Source: an uncultured Bacteroidia bacterium
Lineage (GTDB): Bacteria > Bacteroidota > Bacteroidia > Bacteroidales > F082
Direction of reading: 5' to 3'
Length of the DNA: 64,000 nucleotides
Assembly (NCBI GenBank): GCA_902786745.1
Contig: CADADR010000008.1
Location: forward strand, 154,006 to 218,005
In this document: in pieces, positions 36,732 to 45,474 of the stretch
Layout of the letters: each line of letters opens with the position of its first letter
Position numbering within the stretch: position 1 is the stretch's first letter
Position numbers and translations under genes: made by a program
The notes under the pieces: generated by a model
Told to the model about the DNA's origin: nothing
The model's database searches: none
What the model saw: the letters and a program-made list of their open reading frames with translations, nothing else

Positions 36732-36836
36732 TGTAGAGACGTTGCGTGCAACGTCTAAATGCCAAAAACGTTGCGTGCAACGTCTAAATGGCATATCATT
36801 AGGCGTAGCATAGACGTAGCACGCTACGTCTCTACA
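36732..36836 (+). repeat. Composite palindromic unit 1 (5' of RAYT)
   Basis: A unit bounded by TGTAGAGACG and CGTCTCTACA. It contains palindrome type A (36737-36756, AGACGTTGC..GCAACGTCT), a second A (36767-36786) and type B (36812-36831, AGACGTAGC..GCTACGTCT). Confidence 0.9.
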
Positions 36837-36860
36837 AACGAAACCATAAAACGAACACAC

Positions 36861-37493
36861 ATGGCAGACGGCAGATGGCAAAACAAATACCGAATAGAAT
36901 CCGCCCGTGCAATATGGCACGATTATGACGGTGGTATATATTTCATTACCATCTGCACGAAAAACCGTGAACATTTTTTCGGTGAGATCGGGAATGGTGA
37001 GATGGTGCTGTCTGACATCGGGAAATACGCTGATGAACAATTCAATAACGTTTCGTCGCATTATCCCTATGCGGAAATCCCTTTGTGGACGATAATGCCC
37101 AACCATTTGCATGCAATTGTCGTTATTTCCGCATGTAGAGACGTTGCGCGCAACGTCTTGGAAAAACCAACAGCGGGTTATGCTGCATGCAACGTCTCCC
37201 AAACAGAATCGATTTGTTCTGATGGAGACGTAGCACGCTACGTCTCTACAAACCCAACGGACAAAAACGAATACATGGCGGAAAGGTCACCAAAACAAGG
37301 ATCATTAGCTGTTATTATTCGAGGCATTAAATCGTCTATTACAAAATTTGCAAATGAAAACAATATCGATTTCGCCTGGCAACCCCGTTTCCACGACCAC
37401 ATCATCCGCGACACATCAGAATTGAACCGCATTACATCTTATATCGAAAACAATGTAGCTAACTGGAAGGATGATGAATTCTACACACCGTAA
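36861..37493 (+). CDS. REP-associated tyrosine transposase (RAYT, IS200-like Y1 family)
   Basis: 210 residues. Start MADGRWQNKYRIESARAIWH at 36861; an in-frame extension to 36759 would run through repeats. The Y1 fold shows DGGIYFITICTKNREHFFG, the HUH metal motif in WTIMPNHLHAIVV, then SLAVIIRGIKSSITKFA and FAWQPRFHDHIIRDTSELNRI. RAYTs are domesticated single-strand transposases thought to spread REP palindromes. Codons 92-130 are a complete 117-bp copy of the flanking composite repeat, inserted in frame in the variable loop between the HUH motif and the IIRG block. Because the insert sits in a variable region, the protein may still work. Confidence 0.92.
   Translation: MADGRWQNKYRIESARAIWHDYDGGIYFITICTKNREHFFGEIGNGEMVLSDIGKYADEQFNNVSSHYPYAEIPLWTIMPNHLHAIVVISACRDVARNVLEKPTAGYAACNVSQTESICSDGDVARYVSTNPTDKNEYMAERSPKQGSLAVIIRGIKSSITKFANENNIDFAWQPRFHDHIIRDTSELNRITSYIENNVANWKDDEFYTP
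37134..37250 (+). repeat. Composite palindromic unit 2 (inside RAYT gene, 39 codons)
   Basis: Exactly 117 bp from TGTAGAG to CTCTACA. It contains perfect palindrome A (37139-37158, AGACGTTGCGCGCAACGTCT), a half A (about 37185-37197) and B (37226-37245). It is read as CRDVARNV...GDVARYVST without a stop. Confidence 0.92.
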
Positions 37494-37498
37494 AACCA

Positions 37499-37571
37499 TG
37501 TAGAGACGTTGCGCGCAACGTCTAAAAACGGCAACACAAATCATGTAGAGACGTAGCTCGCTACGTCTCTA
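37499..37571 (+). repeat. Composite palindromic unit 3 (3' of RAYT)
   Basis: Palindrome A (37504-37523) and B (37549-37568, centre TC). Its right edge TCTCTA supplies the TAG stop of the convergent DUF4419 gene. Confidence 0.9.
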
Positions 37572-39056
37572 TTTTTTTCGTTTCTCGTCCAGCAATTGTG
37601 GCATAGGTTGTTGCGCTGGAAGATGCCTTATCAATTCTTCTGTATTAATTGGCTTTCTTCGCAACTCCTTCTTCCCTTTTCTATACAGGACAATTTCCGT
37701 ATTAGGATACCATTCCAGTATCTTATCTTTTTCTTCATCAGAAATCTTACCTTCTACATACAAGTATTTGATTTTCTTTGTTTTCATCCATTCTGGAAAG
37801 ACGACTTCATCGTCAAAATACAGCGTTAAGGAAGGTATAGAATCCAGTTTATTCAATACGGCTGGCACTTCCTTGACCTTCATCTCCAACCCAGAATAGG
37901 ACATTTGTTTTTTCACACTCTCTACAACAAGCGAATCGTCTTGCTTTTTCACCATCCATCCGATTTTTGGCGTAAGAGCATAATTCTCACGATCTTGTTC
38001 AAGTCCAAAGAAACCTCCCCATAATTCAATCATCGTTTCCACTTTCGATCCGTCTTCTAACACTTCGATGAAGCGTACATCAGCTTTCGATATCTCATCG
38101 GGCAGATTGGAATCACGGGTCAAAGTCCTCAAATTGAAGCGTTTGCCATCTTTGTCGTAAGGGAAAAACTTGACGATCCAGCCGTCGATGATATTGGGCG
38201 CGCCATATTCCTTCTGCGTATGCCACTTGAACATCTTCCGCCAAAACTTAACATCCTTCTTCCCTTTCGAAGCATCTATAATCTTTTTCAGAATGGGTTG
38301 CAAATCATCAATCCACCAGGCCAAATCATAGGAACGCAACTGCATTGTCTTATCATACACCTTTTGCCAATCTTCGGGTGTTCCCAACAAAGTCACTTCG
38401 GGAATGCCGCAAGCAATATACACAACCACAAACTCAAAATAAGCCTTCGTGCTCTCCATCAAGGTGATTTCGGAAGCGATTTGCTCATACTGCGTCGTGG
38501 TCGAAAAGTCAGCAATCATCGTCTCGGCAATCGTCCCTTTGGTGTTTTCACGAATCTCTTCTGCAAACCGTGGAATCAGCACATCCCATTGTGCCGAATC
38601 AAGCGGCTTTTCGCTCTCCACCACCAGCGACATTCTGCCCGAGAAATCAACCATTTTGTCACGATACTTTTCTGGATTTGCATTGATATGGTGCGAAAAA
38701 CCTTGGGCAATCAGCATCCAAACCATATCGGGCGAAAGCACGAACGGGCGATGATTAGCATAGGCCTCGTACATCCCGTAGAAAAAAGAATGGGAACCAT
38801 AACTAACAAGTCTTTCGGCATCCACATTAACAGACAAAACATTGTAATCGTACGCAGCCTTTGTTCTTTCCATCACGGAAAGATAAAGTTGCGCGTCCTC
38901 AAGAACCAAATCCTCGGCAATCCTGGTCGTCGAACTAACAGGCAACAGTTTTTCAGGCTTTGAAAGTTCCTCAATTTTGATGGTCACCTGTGCCGAAACG
39001 GCAATGGAAACGGTCAGCAACAACAGCGTCAACAGAAAGCGTAGATGTCTTTTCAT
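37569..39056 (-). CDS. Exported DUF4419 protein
   Basis: 495 residues with signal peptide MKRHLRFLLTLLLLTVSIAV ending SAQ. The DUF4419 core is seen in SHSFFYGMYEAYANHRPFVLSPDMVWMLIAQGFSHHINANPEKYR and WWIDDLQPILKKIIDASKG. Function is unknown in bacteria; related proteins occur in fungi. The last residues are LDEKRKK followed by a TAG contributed by a flanking repeat, so the native C-terminus may have been shortened. AT content is higher than in neighbouring genes. Confidence 0.82.
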   Translation of the reverse strand: MKRHLRFLLTLLLLTVSIAVSAQVTIKIEELSKPEKLLPVSSTTRIAEDLVLEDAQLYLSVMERTKAAYDYNVLSVNVDAERLVSYGSHSFFYGMYEAYANHRPFVLSPDMVWMLIAQGFSHHINANPEKYRDKMVDFSGRMSLVVESEKPLDSAQWDVLIPRFAEEIRENTKGTIAETMIADFSTTTQYEQIASEITLMESTKAYFEFVVVYIACGIPEVTLLGTPEDWQKVYDKTMQLRSYDLAWWIDDLQPILKKIIDASKGKKDVKFWRKMFKWHTQKEYGAPNIIDGWIVKFFPYDKDGKRFNLRTLTRDSNLPDEISKADVRFIEVLEDGSKVETMIELWGGFFGLEQDRENYALTPKIGWMVKKQDDSLVVESVKKQMSYSGLEMKVKEVPAVLNKLDSIPSLTLYFDDEVVFPEWMKTKKIKYLYVEGKISDEEKDKILEWYPNTEIVLYRKGKKELRRKPINTEELIRHLPAQQPMPQLLDEKRKK

Positions 39057-39081
39057 GGCATTTATTATTTGTTTAACGCTG

Positions 39082-39089
39082 CAAAAATA
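39082..39089 (-). promoter_or_regulatory. -7 box of DUF4419 gene
   Basis: TATTTTTG on the minus strand, 26 bases before the ATG. Confidence 0.7.
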
Positions 39090-39143
39090 AATATAAAACG
39101 GATTTTTTACCGTCTCGAATAAAAATTTTCGTTTTAGCGAATT

Positions 39144-39890
39144 TTATCCCATCTTCTGCCGCACCACCTCGAAACACACCACACCCGTGGCCACCGAAAC
39201 ATTCAATGAATCGATGTCGCCAGGCATGGGGATCATCAAGTGGTCATCAAGACGCTTGAGGTAGGCGGGGCTGATACCGTCCTCTTCCGAGCCCATCATC
39301 ACACAGAGCGGGCCAGTGAGGTCGGATTTCCAAAGGCTTTCCCTGGCCTTTTCGGTGAAGCCCACCACGCGCAGGCCGCTGGCCTTCAAGAAGTCGATGG
39401 CGTCCTTCAAATTCTCCACGCGACACACGTTGATTAAAGACAAAGCCCCGGCCGAGGTCTTCATGGCATCGCCATTGATGGAGGCCGAGCCGTGGTTGGG
39501 GATGACGATGGCATCCACACCGGCGGCGTAGGCCGTGCGGGCGATGGCGCCGAAATTGCGCACATCAGTGACTCGGTCGAGCATCAGCACAAAGGGGTCG
39601 CGACCGTCCTCGAAGACCATCTGCACCACCTTTTCAAGGGGTTGGTATTCGATCGGGCAGATGAAGGCCACCACGCCTTGGTGGTTCTTGCGCGTCAGAC
39701 GATTCATCTTCTCGATGGGCACAAACTGCACGGGGACGCCGTTGGCACGACAGGTGTTGGCAATCTCCGCAATCTCGGGCGAACGCACACCGCCTTGGAT
39801 GTACACCTTCTCAATCTCCTTCTGCGAACGGATCAGCTCCAGCACGGGATGGATGCCAAACACCATATTATTCTTATAGTTGTCTTCCAT
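39144..39890 (-). CDS. rlmB: 23S rRNA 2'-O-methyltransferase RlmB (SpoU/TrmH family)
   Basis: 248 residues. An N-terminal RNA-binding domain (VFGIHPVLELIRSQKEIEKVYI) is followed by SPOUT-fold motifs DRVTDVRNFGAIARTAYAAG, MMGSEEDGIS and IPMPGDIDSLNVSVATGVV (knot and SAM-binding). RlmB methylates G2251 of 23S rRNA in E. coli; related SpoU enzymes modify tRNA, so target choice is by similarity. Confidence 0.92.
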   Translation of the reverse strand: MEDNYKNNMVFGIHPVLELIRSQKEIEKVYIQGGVRSPEIAEIANTCRANGVPVQFVPIEKMNRLTRKNHQGVVAFICPIEYQPLEKVVQMVFEDGRDPFVLMLDRVTDVRNFGAIARTAYAAGVDAIVIPNHGSASINGDAMKTSAGALSLINVCRVENLKDAIDFLKASGLRVVGFTEKARESLWKSDLTGPLCVMMGSEEDGISPAYLKRLDDHLMIPMPGDIDSLNVSVATGVVCFEVVRQKMG

Positions 39891-39907
39891 AGCTTCATAT
39901 TTTGCGG

Positions 39908-39915
39908 CAAAAATA
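39908..39915 (-). promoter_or_regulatory. -7 box of rlmB
   Basis: TATTTTTG on the minus strand, 18 bases before the ATG. Confidence 0.7.
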
Positions 39916-39937
39916 CAGCTTTTTCCAACATTTTTGC

Positions 39938-39945
39938 TAATTTTG
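39938..39945 (+). promoter_or_regulatory. -7 box of TonB-like gene
   Basis: TAATTTTG, 22 bases before the ATG. Only 22 bases separate it from the divergent rlmB box, so the two promoters must overlap. Confidence 0.68.
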
Positions 39946-39966
39946 CATCATCAATACCATATCACT

Positions 39967-40755
39967 ATGAAAACCCTCAAATCCCTCAAGCTCATCATCG
40001 TCATGGCGATCGCCTTCACGGCGCTGTCGCTGAATGCGCAGACCACACCTCCCGAGCCCATCAGCGGCTGGGCGCTGGTGAAGGACTACATCAACCAAAA
40101 CCTCGTCTATCCTGCCTCCTATCTCCGCCAAGGCATCAGCGGCAAAGTCGTCGTCGGCCTCCATGTCGACAAGGATGGCAACACCAGCGACTACAAAGTG
40201 AAGTCCACCTTTAGCAAAGACGCCGCCCAAGAGGCTGTCAGGCTGGTGAAGACCATCCTTTGGAACCCTGGCCTGATCAACGGGCTGCCTGGCGAATACG
40301 ACACGGAATATGAAGTCGAGTTCAACGCCAAGCGCTACAAGCGCCATTGGAAGCACAACGAGCGCCTCACCGCGCCCTTAGCGCTAGAAGCCGACACTTC
40401 AAATATAATCTATGAATACAAGCAACTGGAAGAGGTAGCCAAGCCCTATTTCGCCGACGGCAGCAACATGGGCAAATACATCGCCACCAACTTAAAGTTT
40501 CCTGCCGAGGCCAAAGAACGCGAGATTCAAGGCACGGTACGCCTCAACTTCGTGGTCGAGAAAGACGGCAGCGTGTCGAACATCGTCATCCTCAACTCGG
40601 TGGGCGGCGGCTGCGACAACGAGGCCGTACGACTCCTTCAAAACACCATTTGGATCCCTGCCGAGAAGAATGGGAAATATGTGCGCAGCAACGGCATGCA
40701 GGACATCACGTTCAGCATTGGAGCGCATAATTTCCAAGACGGGAATAGTTATTAG
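39967..40755 (+). CDS. Exported protein with two TonB C-terminal domains
   Basis: 262 residues with signal peptide MKTLKSLKLIIVMAIAFTAL ending NAQ. Two TonB-C type domains follow (LVYPASYLRQGISGKVVVGLHVDKDGNTSDYKV and LKFPAEAKEREIQGTVRLNFVVEKDGSVSNIVILNSVGGGCDNEA). It lacks the N-terminal transmembrane anchor and proline spacer of classical TonB and so is probably a periplasmic or surface protein. No energy-coupling ExbBD genes are nearby. Confidence 0.85.
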   Translation: MKTLKSLKLIIVMAIAFTALSLNAQTTPPEPISGWALVKDYINQNLVYPASYLRQGISGKVVVGLHVDKDGNTSDYKVKSTFSKDAAQEAVRLVKTILWNPGLINGLPGEYDTEYEVEFNAKRYKRHWKHNERLTAPLALEADTSNIIYEYKQLEEVAKPYFADGSNMGKYIATNLKFPAEAKEREIQGTVRLNFVVEKDGSVSNIVILNSVGGGCDNEAVRLLQNTIWIPAEKNGKYVRSNGMQDITFSIGAHNFQDGNSY

Positions 40756-40786
40756 TTTAGTGTTTAGAGTTTAGAGTTTAGAGTTT
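40751..40786 (+). repeat. TTTAGAG low-complexity repeat at 3' end of TonB-like gene
   Basis: TAGTTTAGTGTTTAGAGTTTAGAG-type tract begins at the stop codon. Similar tracts follow the two T9SS cargo genes (59.1 and 60.8 kb, minus strand). Confidence 0.75.
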
Positions 40787-40806
40787 TTAACCTTTTAATA
40801 ATCAAT

Positions 40807-41727
40807 ATGATGAAGAAAATTTTACTTACTGTGATGGCATTGTCTTTCGCCATCATCACCTTCGCACAAGACGAGCAGCCTCAAGGCTGGAGCCACAAAG
40901 GCAACATCGGCCTCAACTTCGGCCAAAGCTCCTACACCAACTGGGCGGCTGGCGGCCAGAACTCCATCAACTGGCAAGGCCTTTTTAATTATGGCATCTT
41001 CTACCTTAAAGACAACTTCAAGTGGGACAACACCCTTACCACCAGTTTGGGCTATAGCTACTTTAACTTCAAGCAGAAACCCATCAAGACCGACGACAAG
41101 ATCGAGTTCACCTCGCTGGCCGGCCTGAAGGCCTCGGAGCACCTCAACTATGCCGCCGAGCTGGCCTTCCGCTCGCAGTTTGCAAAAGGTTGGAACTACG
41201 AGGTAGATTCTACTGTTCATTACATCTCCAAGTTCCTTGCCCCGGCTTACATCAGCTTAGGTCTCGGTGTGGAATGGGTGCCCAACCCCCACTTCTCACT
41301 CTACTTCTCACCCATCACGGGTCGTGTGACCATCGTCAACGATGACTACCTGGCCTCCATCGGTGCCTTCGGCGTCAACTCGTTGGATGCCAACGACACC
41401 ACCCAACACGCCAAGAACGCCAAGGTGCGTTACGAGTTTGGTGCTCGCGCCGTGGCCAAGTTCCAATACCCCCTCGCCAAGAACATTGACTTCAACTCGA
41501 AGTTGGAGCTCTTCTCCAACTACCTCAACCACCCCGAGCGCATCGACGTCGACTGGCAGAACATGCTCGTCCTGAAAGTGAACGACTGGCTCAACTGCAA
41601 CGTTGCCACCCACCTCATCTACGACTATGACATCCCGTTCTATGGCGAAGATGGACTGAAAATCGAAGGCTCCAAGGTCCAGTTCAAGGAAGTGCTGGCC
41701 ATCGGATTTATGGTGAACCTGAAGTGA
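40807..41727 (+). CDS. DUF3078 outer-membrane protein
   Basis: 306 residues; signal peptide MMKKILLTVMALSFAIITFA then Q (second Met possible as start). The DUF3078 signature is KGNIGLNFGQSSYTNWAAGGQNSINWQGLFNYG. The rest alternates like a beta-barrel and ends VNLK. The function is unknown. It overlaps the following phosphodiesterase by 4 bases. Confidence 0.88.
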   Translation: MMKKILLTVMALSFAIITFAQDEQPQGWSHKGNIGLNFGQSSYTNWAAGGQNSINWQGLFNYGIFYLKDNFKWDNTLTTSLGYSYFNFKQKPIKTDDKIEFTSLAGLKASEHLNYAAELAFRSQFAKGWNYEVDSTVHYISKFLAPAYISLGLGVEWVPNPHFSLYFSPITGRVTIVNDDYLASIGAFGVNSLDANDTTQHAKNAKVRYEFGARAVAKFQYPLAKNIDFNSKLELFSNYLNHPERIDVDWQNMLVLKVNDWLNCNVATHLIYDYDIPFYGEDGLKIEGSKVQFKEVLAIGFMVNLK

Positions 41728-42227
41728 AAAAAGTAGGCATTCTTTCGGATACGCACTGCACCCTCATACCGCAACTCTTCCATTTCTTCAAAGACGTCGA
41801 CGAGTTGTGGCACGCGGGCGACATCGGCAGCATAGAGACGGCCGATGCCTTGGCCGCCTTCAAGCCTTTGCGCGCCGTGCATGGCAACATCGACGACCAT
41901 GTCGTCAGGATACAGTACCCCGAAAGTCTGTTCTTCCATGTCGAAGACGTGAATGTCTATATGACCCACATAGGCGGTTATCCTGGCCATTACATGCCTG
42001 AGGTGAAGCACATCTTGCAAGAAAAGAGACCCGACCTCTATATTTGCGGTCATTCGCATATCCTAAAGGTCATCTACGACAAGCAGCTCAACCTGCTCCA
42101 CGTCAACCCGGGGGCGGCCGGCCAGTCAGGTTTCCACAAGCAAATCACCTTCATCAGGATGACCATCGACGGGAAGACCTTCAAGGACATGGAGATCTTC
42201 CAAATCGACCGCCACAAGGTCATCTGA
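41724..42227 (+). CDS. yfcE: YfcE-type metallophosphoesterase
   Basis: 167 residues starting at a GTG that overlaps the previous stop (GTGA). Metal motifs: GILSDTHC, WHAGDIGS, VHGNIDDH, THIGGYP, CGHSHI. YfcE-like phosphodiesterases hydrolyse simple phosphodiesters; the biological substrate is unknown. The GTG start is the only one that keeps the first motif. Confidence 0.9.
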   Translation: MKKVGILSDTHCTLIPQLFHFFKDVDELWHAGDIGSIETADALAAFKPLRAVHGNIDDHVVRIQYPESLFFHVEDVNVYMTHIGGYPGHYMPEVKHILQEKRPDLYICGHSHILKVIYDKQLNLLHVNPGAAGQSGFHKQITFIRMTIDGKTFKDMEIFQIDRHKVI

Positions 42228-42231
42228 AACG

Positions 42232-42270
42232 ACGAAAGCCGACCCCGCAACGAGGTCGGCTTTCGTTTTT
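42232..42270 (+). terminator. Terminator after yfcE
   Basis: A perfect 13-bp stem ACGAAAGCCGACC (42232-42244) with GGTCGGCTTTCGT (42254-42266), then TTTTC. Confidence 0.92.
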
Positions 42271-42286
42271 CTTGTTCTCTTCCCTA

Positions 42287-42775
42287 TCAACGGATACGGT
42301 CGGTGGCGCGCACCTTCTTGATATCCCTCCTTAGGCCTGAGGCGGCAGCGACGCTCAGCAACAGGGCAGCCAAGGGCAGGAAAGCACCCACCTTGTAGGT
42401 CGGCTCGGCACCTATGGGATGACCAATCACACGGATGTAATAGGCAAACACCACAGCGATCCAGGCCACGATGACCACGATGTTGATGCGAGCAATCTTG
42501 TGCAGCTTCACGAATTGCGCCAGCTTCACGGCACGGAAGAGACTCATGGCCAGATAGCCACTGAGCAACATGGCCGTGACGGACAGGATGAGCACCGGAA
42601 GGCTGAAGGCCGTCTTGAACGGCGAGACGCCATCGGGCATGGTGGACTCAACGCCATAGACATTGAAACGCAAGATGTTCAACTCCCCAAAATACTCTGC
42701 CAAAGGCATGAAAAACAGCAATGCAAACAGCAACGCTGAAAGGAAAAAGAAAATAGATTGCAGTCTTTGTGACAT
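42287..42775 (-). CDS. DUF4293 membrane protein
   Basis: 162 residues with four transmembrane helices (about 7-26, 58-78, 97-115, 132-148). The N-terminus MSQRLQSIFFFLSALLFALLF and the basic tail RRDIKKVRATDRIR match DUF4293, a Bacteroidota-only family. The function is unknown. Confidence 0.85.
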   Translation of the reverse strand: MSQRLQSIFFFLSALLFALLFFMPLAEYFGELNILRFNVYGVESTMPDGVSPFKTAFSLPVLILSVTAMLLSGYLAMSLFRAVKLAQFVKLHKIARINIVVIVAWIAVVFAYYIRVIGHPIGAEPTYKVGAFLPLAALLLSVAAASGLRRDIKKVRATDRIR

Positions 42776-42799
42776 AATAAAACGATTTAATTAGGGCGC

Positions 42800-42807
42800 A
42801 AAAATAC
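42800..42807 (-). promoter_or_regulatory. -7 box of DUF4293 gene
   Basis: TATTTTTG on the minus strand, 25 bases before the ATG. Confidence 0.68.
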
Positions 42808-42847
42808 GGTTTTTTGCCGAAAAAATTGCCATTTCGAAAAAAAGCCT

Positions 42848-42855
42848 TATCTTTG
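42848..42855 (+). promoter_or_regulatory. -7 box of rho
   Basis: TATCTTTG with TTG at 42827-42829 as a -33 candidate (18-base spacing). It leaves a rho leader of about 100 bases, long enough for autoregulation, though no hairpin stands out. Confidence 0.72.
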
Positions 42856-42963
42856 CAGCGCTTTTGAAGGTCACAACCGTCTTATCCGACCTAACAAAAC
42901 CGTTCCCTAAGAAATAATGAATCAAGATTATCATTCCATTCGGAATATGTAAATCCCTATTTT

Positions 42964-44781
42964 ATGTATAACATTTTTGAACTACAAGAGAAGTCGTTGG
43001 ACGACCTCAAGATGATTGCCACCGAGCTTGGCATCGACGACGAGAACAGAGACCGTACGCAGCTCATTTACGACATCATCGACCATCAGGTGGATCATCC
43101 TGACATCAAGAAACCATCTCAACCTAAAAAACAGAAACAAAAGAAGAACGACAAGCCGGAGCCTAAGAAACAAGCCCCTGAAGCACCGGTGAGCGTTGAA
43201 AAGATAAACGAGAAGGCACCCCAAGCCGAAACGCCAGCTACCGAAGCCAAAGAGCCAGCCAAAGACGGCGAGGCCCAAGGCAAACGCGGCAAGCGACCGC
43301 GCATCAGCAAGAGCGCCGAGGCCAACGTCAGCGAATGGCAGCGCCAAAATGCGCCCCAGCTGATGGAGACGCCTGTGGCCAAGCCCGAGCCTGCCACCGA
43401 GCCCATTGTCAGCGAGCCCGCCAAAGCGGAAGAGGCTCCCGCAGAGCCGAAACCCGCACGCGAGAAGAAGGAAAGACAGAAACGCAAACGCACACACGAG
43501 AACGCTGAGAACGGCGCCGCACAAGAGAACCCCAACACCGATGGCACCAACAAGGCCGAAGAGCCCATGGCTGCCGAAGAGCCCAAGCCGGAGCGCCAAG
43601 AGCGTCATGAACGCAACGAGCGCAACGAACAGCGTCCGCGCCGCGACGACCTGCTGAGCCAGTTCGACGCCTGCGTGAAGGCCGAGGGCGTGCTCGAAGT
43701 CATGCCCGAGGGCTTCGGCTTCCTGCGTTCGTCAGACTACAACTACCTGCCCTCGCCCGACGACATCTACGTCTCGCAGTCGCAGATCAAGCTGATGGGC
43801 CTGAAGACCGGCGACACCATCCTCGGGGTCATCCGTCCGCCCAAGGCTGGCGAGAAGTTCTTCCCCTTGGTGAAGGTCGACCTCATCAACGGCCGCAAGC
43901 CCGAGGAAGTGCGCGACCGCATCCCCTTCGACTATCTCACGCCGCTCTTCCCCAACGAGAAGTTCAACATCACGGGGCACAAGGGCTGCACCATCTCGAC
44001 CCGCATCATGGACCTCTTCGCCCCTATCGGCAAGGGACAGCGCGGCCTCATCGTGGCACAGCCCAAGACCGGTAAGACCGTCCTGTTGAAAGACGTGGCC
44101 AACGCCATCGCCGCCAACCACCCCGAGGTCTACCTCATCATCCTGCTCATCGACGAGCGTCCCGAGGAGGTGACCGACATGCAGCGTAGCGTCAACGCCG
44201 AAGTCGTGGCCTCCACCTTCGACGAGCCCGCCTCGAAACATGTGCAGATTGCCAACATCGTCCTCGAGAAGGCCAAGCGTCTCACCGAATGCGGCCACGA
44301 CGTGGTCATCCTGCTCGACTCCATCACGCGTCTGGCCCGTGCCTACAACACCGTTTCGCCCGCCTCGGGCAAGGTGCTCACCGGCGGTGTTGAAGCCAAT
44401 GCCTTGCAAAAGCCCAAGCGCTTCTTCGGCGCAGCCCGTAAGATCGAGAACGGCGGTTCGCTGACCATCCTCGCCACCGCCCTCATCGACACCGGCTCCA
44501 AGATGGACGAGGTCATCTTCGAGGAATTCAAGGGCACCGGCAACATGGAGTTGCAACTCGACCGCCGTCTGTCGAACAAGCGCATCTTCCCGTCGATCGA
44601 CATCGTGGCCTCGGGCACGCGCCGCGACGACCTGTTGGTCGACGAGCGCACCCTGGCTCGTGTGTGGGCCTTGCGCAATCACTTCTCCGACATGACCCCC
44701 GTCGAAGCCATGGAATTCCTCAAGGACCGTGTGGCCAAGACCATCAACAACGAAGAATTCTTGATGAGTTTGGACAAATAA
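42964..44781 (+). CDS. rho: Transcription termination factor Rho, with long disordered insert
   Basis: 605 residues. Rho_N helix bundle at 1-45 ([20 protein letters not shown]), then about 180 residues of charged low-complexity Lys/Glu/Pro/Ala, then the RNA-binding cold-shock-like domain ([28 protein letters not shown]). The ATPase has Walker [11 protein letters not shown], Walker [16 protein letters not shown] and the secondary RNA site [22 protein letters not shown]. Large N-terminal inserts are known in Bacteroidota Rho and can phase-separate and raise termination activity; that function is inferred here. Confidence 0.97.
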   Translation: MYNIFELQEKSLDDLKMIATELGIDDENRDRTQLIYDIIDHQVDHPDIKKPSQPKKQKQKKNDKPEPKKQAPEAPVSVEKINEKAPQAETPATEAKEPAKDGEAQGKRGKRPRISKSAEANVSEWQRQNAPQLMETPVAKPEPATEPIVSEPAKAEEAPAEPKPAREKKERQKRKRTHENAENGAAQENPNTDGTNKAEEPMAAEEPKPERQERHERNERNEQRPRRDDLLSQFDACVKAEGVLEVMPEGFGFLRSSDYNYLPSPDDIYVSQSQIKLMGLKTGDTILGVIRPPKAGEKFFPLVKVDLINGRKPEEVRDRIPFDYLTPLFPNEKFNITGHKGCTISTRIMDLFAPIGKGQRGLIVAQPKTGKTVLLKDVANAIAANHPEVYLIILLIDERPEEVTDMQRSVNAEVVASTFDEPASKHVQIANIVLEKAKRLTECGHDVVILLDSITRLARAYNTVSPASGKVLTGGVEANALQKPKRFFGAARKIENGGSLTILATALIDTGSKMDEVIFEEFKGTGNMELQLDRRLSNKRIFPSIDIVASGTRRDDLLVDERTLARVWALRNHFSDMTPVEAMEFLKDRVAKTINNEEFLMSLDK

Positions 44782-44792
44782 GCAATGAAACT

Positions 44793-44835
44793 GAAAAAGT
44801 GGTGCGGTTTTTGCGGCACCACTTTTTCGTTTTTA
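44793..44835 (+). terminator. Terminator after rho
   Basis: A perfect 13-bp stem GAAAAAGTGGTGC (44793-44805) with its complement (44816-44828), then GTTTTTA. The lolA ATG is only 9 bases further on, so lolA may depend on read-through. Confidence 0.9.
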
Positions 44836-44844
44836 CCATTAGCA

Positions 44845-45450
44845 ATGAAAAAAGTACTTTTCCTCATCACGACGATACTGATTGCCATGCAGTTGCAGGC
44901 CCAGGACGTCAGCCTGCTCAACCGCATCAAAGCCACCAACAGCAAAGTCAAGTCATTCGAGGCCGACTTGTCGAACACCCTCGTCAAGCCGAAGAAGACC
45001 ACCTCACAGAAAGGCAAGCTCTATTTCGTCTCGCCCAAGGAATTTGCAGCCCTTTTCTCCGAAGACAGCTATATGATCGTCAACCAGAGCAAGATCAAGA
45101 TGGACATGGGGCTATTTCACGGCACCTTCAAACTGAAGGACGGCGGCATGATGCAGTCGTTGAGCAACATCTTCCTCTATGGTTTCCAAGGTCGCATCCA
45201 GGAGCTTGCCGACGAGAACGACTACAGCCTGACGACGAAGACCGAGGGAAACTATCACGTGGTGACCGGAACGAACAACAAAAAGAGCCTGTTAGGCATT
45301 GGCTACAAGCAGGTCATCTTCAAGTATTCGGCTAACGACCTGCTCATCAAGGAAATCAGGTTGATCGACTATGGCGGTTCCGAGGACACCTATACGGTCT
45401 CTAACGTGAAGTACGATATCCCCGTAGACAAAAAGACCTTCCAGTTTTGA
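44845..45450 (+). CDS. lolA: LolA-like outer-membrane lipoprotein carrier
   Basis: 201 residues with signal peptide MKKVLFLITTILIAMQLQAQ. LolA-fold features: KSFEADLSNTLVKPKKTTSQKGKLYFVSPKEFAALFS...SLSNIFLYGFQGRIQELADEN. LolA ferries lipoproteins across the periplasm. The longer frame from 44785 runs through the rho terminator and is rejected. Confidence 0.82.
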   Translation: MKKVLFLITTILIAMQLQAQDVSLLNRIKATNSKVKSFEADLSNTLVKPKKTTSQKGKLYFVSPKEFAALFSEDSYMIVNQSKIKMDMGLFHGTFKLKDGGMMQSLSNIFLYGFQGRIQELADENDYSLTTKTEGNYHVVTGTNNKKSLLGIGYKQVIFKYSANDLLIKEIRLIDYGGSEDTYTVSNVKYDIPVDKKTFQF

Positions 45451-45461
45451 CATTCTTTTCA

Positions 45462-45469
45462 TACCTTTG
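45462..45469 (+). promoter_or_regulatory. -7 box of TPR regulator gene
   Basis: TACCTTTG ends only 5 bases before the ATG at 45475, so the mRNA may start at or next to the start codon. Confidence 0.62.
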
Positions 45470-45474
45470 CAGGC

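Noticed and set aside
43732..44682. 316-codon minus-strand frame inside rho
   Set aside because: It is opposite the highly conserved Rho ATPase and reads as low-complexity Gly/Val/His; a shadow caused by high GC at third positions.
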